A stretch of 64,000 nt of DNA from Emiliania huxleyi CCMP1516 (lineage: Eukaryota; Haptophyta; Isochrysidales; Noelaerhabdaceae): the NCBI RefSeq assembly GCF_000372725.1, contig NW_005196094.1, positions 377,541-441,540 on the forward strand, read 5' to 3'. Under the pieces are notes generated by a model. It ran no database searches and was not told the DNA's origin. It worked only from the letters and a program-made list of their open reading frames with translations. Of the stretch, positions 41,811-51,983 are shown piece after piece (positions within the stretch are counted from its first letter, which is position 1; each line of letters opens with the position of its first letter). Position numbers and translations under genes: made by a program.

Positions 41811-42642
41811 GGAGCCGAGGGCGGAGGCGGGTCGAGACGCCGGCCCTCTCTCGAAGTGCTCGGAGGGGGCGCGACCTCCCGCACTCTCGCCGCCAATCCG
41901 CTCGATGCGCCGCTCGCCGTCGCCGCGGCGGTCGGCTCCGGCGCCGAGCAGTGCGGCAGCGGGGTGGGAGCGGCCGCTGGGGGGCGGTCCCGGACACGCA
42001 GCTCGAGCGACCTACTCCCGGCTTGAGGCTGTCAGAGGGAGGGTGTGTTTGCCGCGAGGCCGGCGCAGGCAAGCAAGGCAGACCGCATCAGGTCCTCGGC
42101 CGTCGGGGCGGCCGGGGCGGCCGGTACCACGCCCGCAGCCGAAGCGAGAGGTTGCGACTGCGGTGGCGGCGGCGGTGGCGGCGGCGGCGGGGGCGGGGGC
42201 GGCGGCGAGTGCTGCAGCTGCTTAGGTTGCGCGGGCTCGAGAGACGCGGGATCGGACTCAGCGCCGCACGGCAGCGGCTCTCCCTCGAGCAGCGTCGAGC
42301 TGGAGGGGAGCGAGGAGAGGCGGCCGACCTCGGGCTCCCCGAGCGGCCGGCCTGCCGACGACCGGTCCGAAGGAGGGTCCGAAGGAGGGTCCGAAGGAGG
42401 GTCCGAAGGAGGGTCCGAAGAGCGGCGTGAAGGAAGGCCCAAGGACGGCGGCGACGGCTGGTTGGGGAGCAAATCGGAGGAGGCCTCTGCTGAGGGCGGG
42501 TGGCGTGCACTCTCTGAGGGAGGCAGCGGAGGCGGCGGCGGATGCGGCGACGGCGGCGGATGCGGAGGCGGCGGCGGAGGCGCCGTTCGCGCTGCGGCAG
42601 ACTGGGAACGCGTTTGCATCCGACCGGGCGTGGGAGGCGGTC

Positions 42643-42685
<43 letters not shown>

Positions 42686-44014
42686 AAATGGCGCTGCGAT
42701 CGCAGGTGCACCCTCGCCGGCGCACTCCTGCGTTTGCGGCTGTGCTCGCCCCTCTCTCTTCAGCCCGTCTCTCTTCAGCCCGTCTCTCTTCAGCCCGTCT
42801 CTCTTCAGCCCCTCGCGCGAGGGCATCGCCGACTTGGACGAGGGCGGCGGAGGCGCGGAGGGCGGCGGAGGCACGCCGAGGGGAGGGGAGCGCTCGCCCG
42901 CGACGGGCAGGACGAGGGTGCGAGACGCCTAGAGGTGGGAGGAGGGAGGTCGGGAGGGGAGCGAGTTGCGCCGCCCGCCCCCCGGCCGGCGACTGCCGCT
43001 CCCGAAAAGGACCAGCGCTTGCGCGGCCGACTCGCGCCTACTCGGCGGCGGAGAGGGGTGGAGCAAGGCGTGGGGGGAGAGACACGGGCGGCCGAGAGCA
43101 AGCTTCTGCCGGCGTCGAGCCGAGGCGTCAGCACTGCCTGCGGTGCCTGCGGTGCGGCGGCGGCTGCCTCGCCGACAGCGCTGCCTTTGTTGCGTGCTGC
43201 CGGCGCACCGCTCTCCCCCGTCTGCGCCTCTGGTGGCCTTTCGCCCGCGGGAGGAGGCGCCTCCTCGCGCGGCGGCGGCTCCTCCCGCGCCTCTGGCTCC
43301 CGCTTGCGCACGGTCGGCGGCGCCTCCTCCTCCTCCTCCTCCTCCTCCCTCCCCTCCTCCTTCCCCACACCCTCTCCCTGGGCCTCAGAGAAACAGGGGC
43401 GCGGCGTTGGCGGATCGGCAGGACCCAACACCTCGTGCAGAAGGACCCCTCCAGCTCCAGCCGGCTTGGGGGCCTCCTCGGCGGGAGGCTGCGGCGAGAC
43501 CGCCGCTGCCGCCACTGCAGAGTCTCCCACACAACCAGGCTGCTGGCCGCGCCACCCGGGACGGGGAGGGTGCGCGGCGTCGGCGCTCCCGCACGAGGCA
43601 GCTGGTGCGGCTGCGGCCCTGAGTCGGGCGGTGCGCAGCTTCCGGAGCGTCGGAGGTTCCTGCTCAGGTGCGGGCGAGAGGCGCGGCACAGCGATGCTCG
43701 CCTCGGCGGCCGCGACCGCGCGCGCCTCCGCATCTGCAGCAGCGCTCCGCTCGGCGGCCTCGCGTGTACGCTGCTCCCTGCAGAGCGGAGGGAGAGGGAG
43801 TCAAGGATACGATTGGACGGGGCGGCGGCGGGGCCCCAGACCTGATCTCCACCGCCCGGCGCTTTTGCTCTGTGCGCTTGCGGGCCCACTCGGAGGCCAG
43901 GAAGGACTTGCTAGCGGCCGTGCGCGCTGCCTTGCCCGAAGGGATGGCTTGGCTGACGGCGGGGATGGTTGTACCACCAGAGGAGGCGCGGCTCGACGAC
44001 CGGCCTGACGACAT
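41811..44014 (-). CDS. Proline-rich protein, probably the N-terminal part of the kinesin gene
   Basis: The ATG at 44014 starts MSSGRSSSRASSGGTTIPAV, then KSFLASEWARKRTEQKRR. Intron 43778-43841 (64 nt) joins EIR to EQRTREAAERSAAADAEA, and the frame continues through EPPTLRKLRTARLRAAAAPA and an acidic and Pro-rich region. A further exon from about 42931 (acceptor 'cctcccacctctag') encodes ASRTLVLPVAGERSPP, GLKRD repeats, poly-Pro and SDPP repeats, to DLMRSALLACAGLA near 42050. A last piece, 42020-41811, reads RRGDGERRIERIGGESAGGR. All lie on the kinesin strand with no intergenic gap before the motor exons, so I infer a single gene with a long disordered N-terminal extension. Several splice joins are not fixed. 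Confidence 0.5.
42365..42424 (-). repeat. 12-bp tandem repeats (SDPP)
   Basis: Five copies of 'ggtccgaaggag' (the last one partial) give SDPP repeats on the minus strand. A separate 15-bp unit, 'cccgtctctcttcag', is repeated about four times at 42761-42812 and gives GLKRD repeats. Both keep the reading frame. Confidence 0.8.
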
Positions 44015-44059
44015 CGGCAACGAGCAACGACTCCTCTCAACGATATGAACGCGCGCGCA

Positions 44060-45700
44060 CATTGAAGAATTTTGGCAGCGGGGTGGTGGGACGGCTGTGG
44101 AGCGAAGTGGCCGTAGCCAGCCTCAAACACCCATGGGATAAGATGAGATTACCAGACGAGAATGGGGGGAAGGACAGGCGAGCGACATTTGACGACGTCG
44201 GGGATCACAATGTGACGACCAAAACGATCTTAGGGGCCAGGCAGGGTGAGACAACAGGTCGGGGTGCCACACGGGGCGCACCACAGGCGTATTCTAGGGG
44301 GGGGACGAAACGGGGAATGAGGGGCCCCGCCACGAGAAGTGCGTTCTGGGGATGCAGAGCGTGCAAGGCGGCTAGGGATGAGGCCACAAAAGAGGCGCGC
44401 GAGGCGAGGAGGAGAATCGGAGAACGGAGACGAGACTGGGACGACTGGACACGAGAAGACAGTGAGCCACCACAGGCGTCGTTGGCGCACATACTGAGCG
44501 GCAGCTGCGCTGGGAACAAGGAGGAGGCGCGCCTCTTTATGCGGAAGCTTGACAAACACACAGCGAGGGCGACAGCAAGAGTTGAACGGGAGGCGCCGGA
44601 CTCAAAAGACACCGCCACATTCCTGAGACGAGCGAGGGCAGCCTCCTTAAAGGCGAAAGGGTCTAGATTTGGAGCGCTCGCCGAAGAGGAGTACGACAAA
44701 ATAGCGCCCGTGATTGCCTGCACACTGCCCGCACACTCACGGACTCCATACCCGAAAAAGAAAGAGAGGGGAGCTCGCAGGAGAGGTGACGAGAGAACTA
44801 CAGGTAGTGGGGAAGGCAGCCTCGATCGCCATACTGATATGGATGCGAAACAACGACAAGACCAAGGCAAGGGCAGAGGAGAGAGAGAAGAATATAGGGT
44901 GGATAAAGCGCCCGTTCACGGCATGGAGGGTGAGCCACGCTGAACGTGCTGAACGTAGAGCCGAACGGGAGGAAGCCGGGGAAGACGACTCTGAGGAGGA
45001 CGAGCCAGTGGAAATCCCGCCGTCAGCTGTCACGATGCACCCGAAGGGGACCCCAGCGCCAGCATCAGCCGTGGGGTACAAGTGTCCGAAGAGAGAGTGG
45101 ACCTGAGCAACGACATGACCTGGCGGCAAATGGTCGCAGTGGGCGTCAGAAGAGTCGTCCTTGCGCGAGGAGAGCTCGATAAGCTCGAGGGGCCAGGATA
45201 TGCTGCGAGGAGGGCAGAGTTGCGCCGAGAGGCGAGGGCAAGGGATCGGCAGGCAGCGGCGTCGTCGCAGAACGAGGCAGAGGAGAGCGACGCGACAGAG
45301 GAGGAAGTGACAAGGGAGAGAACGACGAGAGTGGGACGACCGCGAGGTGGCATGAAGGTTGCAGCGAGAATCGGCGAGAGACTGCGAAGAGAGATAGGAA
45401 GAGGCAGACTCCCTAGGGTGGGCGACGGCTAGCGCATCACACACCTCTCCTTAAAATCCCTGTGTGGTGGCGGCGTGCCGTCCTCCCATCCCTCCCTTTT
45501 GGGTTGTCTGTTTTCTTTCTTTCTTCAGAGATAGGAAGAGGTAGACGCCCGAGGGTGGGCGAAGGCTAGCACCGCACTTCTCTCCTTAAAATCCCTGTGT
45601 GTGGTGGCGGCGTGCCGTCCTCCCATCCGCATCCCTCCCTTCACTGGGTTGTCTGTTTTGACAATCTTTTGAGAGAGATTTTTGAAGGATGAAGCTCTGT
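44060..45700 (+). mobile_element. LINE-like retroelement, longest copy (5'-truncated, copy 4 plus extra tail copy 5)
   Basis: The coding part starts near 44060 (KNFGSGVVGRLWSEV..). It has a CCHC-like element, CRAC (44360) followed by SLAHILSGSC (44480-44510), as at the C-terminus of non-LTR retrotransposon ORF2. A frame change near 44755 leads to EVTRELQVVGKAASIAILIW, and another near 45100 to SNDMTWRQMVAVGVRRVVLA..GELDKLEG. So it is broken, and no reverse transcriptase core is present. The 3' end (45440-45530) has the family tail with TTTC repeats. A second partial tail follows at 45531-45700, so the tail is duplicated. LINE assignment is inference from the 3' anchoring and the CCHC motif. 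Confidence 0.65.
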
Positions 45701-45949
45701 TTTCTTTCTTTTCACTTTTGTTAGCGCAAGTCCAAGTGCTCCAAGTGAAAATCGGGGACCTTCAGGTGCAAAGAATTCCGCCAACAGCGGAGCATATCTT
45801 CTACTCTCACTCTCGCCACAGACAGACACGAGACAGACTGGAGCCAGCTGTGTCACGAGCAGTCAGGAGAAACATCGAGAGAGTGAATTGAAACTCGAGA
45901 ATTGAAACGGCACGATCGCGAAATAAACACGCCCCACTGCGCCCCGGAG

Positions 45950-47394
45950 TCAGGTCTCCTCCCACCCGGCCGCCCGCTGCACCGCCACGGGTGGGATCTC
46001 GCCCACCGCCGGGAAGTACGCCCGCCGCCCGCCCTCTGCCTCTGGCGAGCCTCCCTCCGCGGGCCACGCAAAGGCGGCCGGCTGCGTGACGGGCACAAAG
46101 GGCAGCCACGGCCGCGGGTCGAGCGGGCTAGCCTGCGGCGTGGCTGCCCTCGCCGCGGCGCACGCGGCCGCCCTCGCCTCGCGGTGTCCGCCGCGGAAGC
46201 GGCCGAGGTGGGGCGAGCCGCTCAGGGTGCACACGAGTGGTTCTCCGCGCTGCAGCGCCTCCGCCATTGCCTCCCCCTCGACGAGAGGCACCATCACCGC
46301 TGGCACGCCCGGCGGCGCCTCTCTCTGTGCGGCCGGACCCCACCCCATCGTGTGCACGGCGGGCACGGGCTTGTTGTTGACCACGACCACCGCCACCGCG
46401 CCGGCCGCCTCGGCGCGCCGCACCTTGCCGGAAGCAGGTCGACGTGACGCTACGCTGTCTGATCATGTCGTGCAGACCTCATCTCCCTGGTCTCGCGTCA
46501 CCTTGTCGACAAAGTCAACGTGCAAGCAGCGGCGCAACAGCACGACGGCGCCGTCGCAGGCGGCGAGAGGCGAGTCTGCGGTGGGAGGGTCGCCCAGTAC
46601 GAGCGGGGCGCGCCTACGCGTGCGGAGGCGCGGCGGTGAGGCGGCCGCGCAGACCCCTGCCCCTCCCGCCGAGCCGAGGGCGACAGCGGCGACGAGGCCG
46701 GCGGCAGCGCGAAGCAAAAGGCGGCGGCGGCGCTCTTGACTGTCCCGCTGACGAGGCCGGGCGGCGGGGGGGCCTCCTTGGCGGCGTCGGTGGCATCGGC
46801 GGCGGTGTCGGTGGCGCCGGCGCCGGCAGCACCGCCCGCGCGTTGCTGCTGCGTCGCTGTCCGCTCGACCGAGAGGAGGGACGTCTCCGTGGGAGTCGAG
46901 TCGGTGACGTCGAAGTGGAGGTGAGGGCCGGAGGAGAAGCCCGTGTTGCCGGACGCCGCAATTGGCTGCCCCACCGAGACCGCGGCCCCGACGCTCGTGC
47001 GGAGGGAGCCCTGCTTCAGGTGAAAGTAGCGCGAGTACAGCCCGTCCGCATGCCTCAGCACGACGTGGTTGGCGAGCGGTCGGTACTCAGGCTTCGGCGC
47101 GCCGGCTCGAAAGACGTCGCACGCCTCCACCACGACGCCGGCACGTGCCGCGAGCACTGGCGTGCCCACGGCGAGGGCCCAGTCGTACGCATAGCTCAGC
47201 TCGTCGCGGTGCGTCGAGGCTCCGTCGACGCCCTGCACGAGCATGCCTTCGGGCGGCCGGCCCGCGCGAGCGAGAGCGCGGCAGCAGCGTGGCACGCGAG
47301 ACGGCTTGGGCGAGGGGAGCCGGAACGGCAGCCGCCACAGAATAGAGACTGGCTTCTCAGAGAGCGAAGTCTCGGCCTGCCTGCCTCTGCACAT
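45950..47394 (-). CDS. M23 (LytM-type) metallopeptidase with PA domain
   Basis: The ATG at 47394 (MCRGRQAETSLSEKPVSILW) leads into a peptidase M23 fold: THRDELSYAYDWALAVGTPV holds the first zinc ligands (H..D), then LAARAGVVVEA, YFHLKQGS, and the SSGPHLHFDV closing motif near 46905. After an intron ending at 46614, exon 46613-46502 and exon 46423-45950 encode a protease-associated domain: APLVLGDPPTADSPLAACDG, AVVLLRRCLHVDFVDK, then VRRAEAAGAVAVVVVNN and GVPAVMVPLVEGEAM. Intron 46424-46501 (78 nt) joins DK to VRR exactly. M23 enzymes are endopeptidases of bacterial cell walls (often Gly-Gly bonds) and PA domains regulate substrate access. The donor of the first intron is not fixed. Bacterial ancestry is likely. 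Confidence 0.75.
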
Positions 47395-47630
47395 CGCTGA
47401 GACCTCCCTTCGCGGCCGCCGGCCGTAAGGAAACTAAAAAAGAAATCATAAACCCAACAAGAGTGATGGTTGGTGGTACTCTCCTGCAACCACAGTCCTT
47501 CTTGTGACATGGCAGGCCACTCTCAAGCCCTACAAGCATCAGATCACTCATTTGGGGAGGGTTGACATCGTGATTTCCGCGGAAAATTTGTTTTTTGGAA
47601 AATTCCAGCTTGAAAAGAGGGGAAACCACG

Positions 47631-48734
47631 ATGCGACCACCCTACCTACCCCGGCATGATAACCCGGCCAAGCAAGAAACACACACGAGTGTGCCCCCCC
47701 GGCCGGGGGCCCAGGCCTCGACTGGCCGTACGATGCCGTCTCGCTTACCGACGGACGTCTCCTCCCTCGCAAAGTTCATCGTGTCGCCCGAGTGCCGCTC
47801 GATCGCCATCCTCACGGGCGCGGGCGTCAGCGTCGCGGCCGGCATCCCCGACTTTCGCAGCCCGGGTGGCATGTACGACACACTGCGGCCAGAGCTCATC
47901 ACAGCGACAGCGGCCCAGCGCCGTGCGATGGCAGCGGACCCGACCGCTGTCGTGCTGAAGGACATGTTCTTTGCCAACGCATTCCCGTATCTCGAGGTTC
48001 GCCGGCCATTCATCCTGGGCACGAGGGAGCGGCGATGGCGCGCGACGCTCAGCCACCGCTTTGCCGAGCTGCTCCACGCAAAGACGGGAAAGCTGACGCG
48101 GCTGTACACGCAGAACATTGACGGGCTCGACTACCAGACGGCCCTGCCGACCGAGAAGATTGTCGCCGTCCACGGCTCCATAGGCAAGGTGGCGTGCGAG
48201 GGCTGCGGCGCGCCGATGGAGTTCGACGCCTTCTGCGCAGAGGTGCGGGCCCGCATAAAGGACCTGTACGGCGTCGATTCGGCGGCCCCGGCCGAGTCGA
48301 CGCCCATCCCGTGCCCAGCCTGCCACCGCCCTCTCGTCAAGCCAACGACTGTGCTCTTCGGCTCGAGCCTGCCGGCTGAGTTCTTCGAGCGGAGCGCGGA
48401 GGACCTTCCATCGGTGGACCTGCTCCTCGTCGCCGGCACCTCGCTTGTCGTCTCGCCGGCCAACTCGCTCGTGTACCGCGTGCCGGACAGCGCGGTCCGA
48501 GCCGTCATCAACGCCGAGCCCGTCGGGCAGGAGCTTGGCATCCGCTACTCGCCCGGCGGGCGAGACCTCTTCTTGGGAGGTGAGTGCGACGACACCTTCC
48601 TCGCGCTGATGGTGCAGCTCGGCTGGGCGGACGACCTCGCTCGGCTCGATGCCGAGCTTCCCGCGGCGAGCCAGAAGCGGCTGCGCGCACTCCTGGCGGC
48701 CGGCGTGGGAGACGACGACTTCACCACCGTCTAA
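47631..48734 (+). CDS. Sirtuin (Sir2-family NAD-dependent deacylase)
   Basis: Single exon. The first ATG in frame is 47631 (MRPPYLPRHDNP, 367 aa). A second at 47733 (MPSRLPTDVSSLAKFI, 333 aa) lies nearer the family start, so either may be used; the extra 34 residues could be a weak targeting sequence. Motifs: ILTGAGVSVAAGIPDFRSPG (NAD-binding Rossmann part), LYTQNIDGLD, VAVHGSIGKVACEGCG with catalytic His and the first Cys pair, a second Cys pair PCPACHRP, then LFGSSLP, LLLVAGTSLVVSPAN and AVINAEP. All catalytic residues are intact. Removes acetyl or acyl groups from lysines using NAD. Start codons of this gene and the M23 gene are 236 bp apart and divergent. Confidence 0.92.
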   Translation: MRPPYLPRHDNPAKQETHTSVPPRPGAQASTGRTMPSRLPTDVSSLAKFIVSPECRSIAILTGAGVSVAAGIPDFRSPGGMYDTLRPELITATAAQRRAMAADPTAVVLKDMFFANAFPYLEVRRPFILGTRERRWRATLSHRFAELLHAKTGKLTRLYTQNIDGLDYQTALPTEKIVAVHGSIGKVACEGCGAPMEFDAFCAEVRARIKDLYGVDSAAPAESTPIPCPACHRPLVKPTTVLFGSSLPAEFFERSAEDLPSVDLLLVAGTSLVVSPANSLVYRVPDSAVRAVINAEPVGQELGIRYSPGGRDLFLGGECDDTFLALMVQLGWADDLARLDAELPAASQKRLRALLAAGVGDDDFTTV

Positions 48735-49037
48735 GCTCTAGCTACAACATTTTGCATGTGTATTGTGGTTTATAAAGCCCCCCCGTGCCGATGTAGTTGT
48801 TTGACGACATAATATGCTGACTTGCTGACCGATGTGCGTGTAGATGTGATCCGATGGAGTGCTTAGTGCATGCAAGAATTGATGTGAGTCTCAGATCTCA
48901 GTACTCAGAGACACGAGAGAGTGAGAGCCATGTGTGTTGTGTGCGTGAAATGAATGAGTAATAGCAATGAGGAAAGGGAATAGCAAGGTAGCTCCGCAGA
49001 GAAGAGGAGGAGTCGGGAGAGCCCCCGACGGTCTCCC

Positions 49038-51933
49038 TCACTCCATCTTCTGATGGTGCGCCCTCTCCGCCATCTCCCGCAGCCGCGCGGCGGTCGTCGC
49101 TCCCGTCGAGTCGACCATCTCTGAGAGCGCCGAGCCCTCCTGGCGCAGCAAGTCGTGCGGCGCGCCCGCCTCGACACACCGCCCCGCCGATAGCACCAGG
49201 ATGCGGTCGTAGTCGACGACCGTGTGGAGCCGGTGCGCGACCGTCAGCAGCGTCGTCTCGCGCATTGTCGTGCGGAGCGCCGACTGGATGCGCGCGTCAG
49301 CGGCGTGGTCGATGCTCGCAGTCGCCTCGTCGAGCAGGAGCACGCGCGGCGCGCGCAGCACCGCGCGAGCGAAGCAGAGCAGCTGCCGCTCGCCCAAGCT
49401 CCAGTTGACGCCGCCCTCCTCCGACTCGGACGAGAGCCCGTCCGCGAGGCCGCGCACCGCCGGCTCCATGCCGACGGCCCGCAGCGCGCCCCAGAGCGCC
49501 TCGTCGGTGAACTGGTCGAGCGGGTCGAGGCTCCGCCGGACGGCGCCGCGGAAGAGAACGGGCTCCTGCGTGACAATGCCGAGGGCGCGGCCGCGCACCC
49601 GCTGCAGCCCGAGCGTGCGCAGGTCAACCCCGTCGAGCGAGATGCGGCCCGCCTCCACCTCCACCAGCCGGAAGAGCGCGGCGGCGACCGACGACTTGCC
49701 GGCGCCGGTCCGGCCGCAGATGCCCACCCGCTCCGCCGCGGCGATGGTACAGCTGAAGCCGTCCAGCGCCGGCGGGAGCGAGGGTCGGTAGCGCAGCGTC
49801 ACCGCCTCGAAGCGGAGCTCGCCGCGCACGGGCCACCCCTCCCGCTCGGCCTGCGCGTCCGCCTCCGGCTGCTCGCGCGGCGCCTCGGGCGGCAGGGCGG
49901 TGTAGCCGAGCACGCGCTCGAGGCTGACGCCCTTCGCCTCGAGCTCTGAGGTGGAGAGGACGAGGAAGTTGAGAGTGATTGTCAGGTTGAAGGACCAGAT
50001 CACCGCGAGGCCCGCGATCGGGCCGGACAGCTGCTCCGACAGGGCGGAGAGCGCGACGCACACCGAGACGGAGATCAGAGCGCCGATCGTCTCGAGACGC
50101 ACGGCGAGCCAGCGCCCGACGCCGACGAAGGCGAGGAAGGCGGTGGACGCGTCGTCGTTGAGCAGCGCCAGCCGGGAGGAGAAGCGGTGCGTCTCTCCGA
50201 AGGCTCGGATCGTCGCGCCGCCCGCGACGGACTCCTCGATGAGAGAGACTAGCGGCGCCTGCGCTCGCGCGTAGAGGCGCTGCATCTGCACGCCCGAGCG
50301 CAGGTAGAGCATGTGGACGGCCGCGAAGACTGCCGCGCAGACGACAACCGCGACTGCGACGACGGGGACGATGGCGAGCACGACCGTGAGCCCGGAGAAG
50401 AGCCAGAAGGAGGAGGCAATCACGGTCAGGCCCTTCTGCACGAGCAGGCCGTCGATGATCTCGGTGTCGTACGACAGCCGCGCCGCGATGCGGCCGACCG
50501 GCGTTGTGTCGAAGAAGGACATTGGCGAGCGCGCCACGGCGCCGAGGAGGCGGCGGAAGATGGAGCGAGCGGCCACCGCGCCGCCACTCACGAACCACCA
50601 AGTTCGTAGAAACGCAAAGCTGGCATTGCCGAAGATGAAGCCCGAGTACACTGCGAGTCGAGCGCGTTGGTCCGCCTCGCTGTCCACCACTCCGCTGAAG
50701 CCAAAGAGCGCGCCAAAGCCGCTCGCGACGGTGCTGCTCTCGCCTGCAGCCTCGGGCGCCGCCTCGGTCCAAGCGGAGAGCCAGAAGTCAGCACCAACGT
50801 AAGTGAAGCGCTCGCAGACAAAGAAGAGGAGCTCGGGCAAGAACCATCTCCACCCGCCCGCCGCACGTGCCCACGCCAGCATCGTCCGCACGCCGAGTCG
50901 CACCTCGTCGCTCCCCTCGGGCGCAAAGTCGCCCGTCGCGCTCCCCGGGACCACAGACTTCTCCGCCCCCGCCGCCTCTGCCGCCTCCAGCTCCACCGCC
51001 TCTTCCTCTGCCGGCTCGGCCGCGTCGCCCGCCTCGTTAGGCTGGTAGTCGCCGCCGCTGCCGCCCACCGAGTCGAGAAATTCGCCGAGCGCCGCCCGCT
51101 CCTCTGGCGACAAAGCGGCGCCCTCCCGCGCAAGCTGCAGCTGCGCCAGCGACCCACGCGCGACAGGGCGGCCCGCGTGCAGCACGAGGCACGAGGCGGC
51201 CTTGGGCGCGAACTGGGTCGCGTGGCCGACGAGCAGGACAGCGGCGGAGCCGAGCAGCGGCGACGCGCCCTCGAAGAGCGCCTCGAAGATGTGCCGGCCG
51301 GTCGAGCCGTCCAGCGCGGAGAAGACGTCGTCGAGAAGCAGCAGCGACGGGCGAGAGTAGACGGCACGCGCGAGCGCGACGCGCTGCTGCTGCCCGCCGG
51401 AGAGGGTCACGCCGCGCTCGCCGACGACGGTCGCGTCGCCGTGCGGCAGCGCCGCCAGGTCGGCACGCAAGGCGCAAGCGTGCACGACGGCAGTGTAGCG
51501 CGCCTCGTCGAAAGAGGAGCCAAAGAGGATGTTGTCTCGCACCGACATGTGCTGCACCCACGCTGTCTGCGCGCAGTAGGCGACTGCCTCGCCCGGCGAG
51601 GTGCGCACGCCGCCCGCCTCGAGGACCGCCTCGCCCAGCACGCCCGCAAGGAAGGTGGACTTGCCACACCCGACGGCTCCGGCGACAAGAAGCAGCTCCC
51701 CGCGCTCAACGCGCAGAGAGAGCCGATCGATTGCGAGCGGCGCAGCCGGAGCCTTGGCGGCGGGCGGCACGGCGCGGCGCGGCGGCGGCGCGGAGAGCCG
51801 GCCCGACCTCGAACGGCTCACTCTGCCCGCCGCCGGCCCTTGCGGCGGCTCCGACTTGCGCCAAGAGAAAGACGCCTCCTCGAGCTCGAGAGGAGCCGCC
51901 GTCCCGACCGCATTGCCGCCGCCGCCGCCGCCT

Positions 51934-51983
<50 letters not shown>

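Noticed and set aside
44060-45435. A host gene made of several exons
   Set aside because: The same sequence recurs at 53.3 and 56.3 kb with variable 5' truncation and a common 3' tail, and it has frame breaks, so it is a mobile element.
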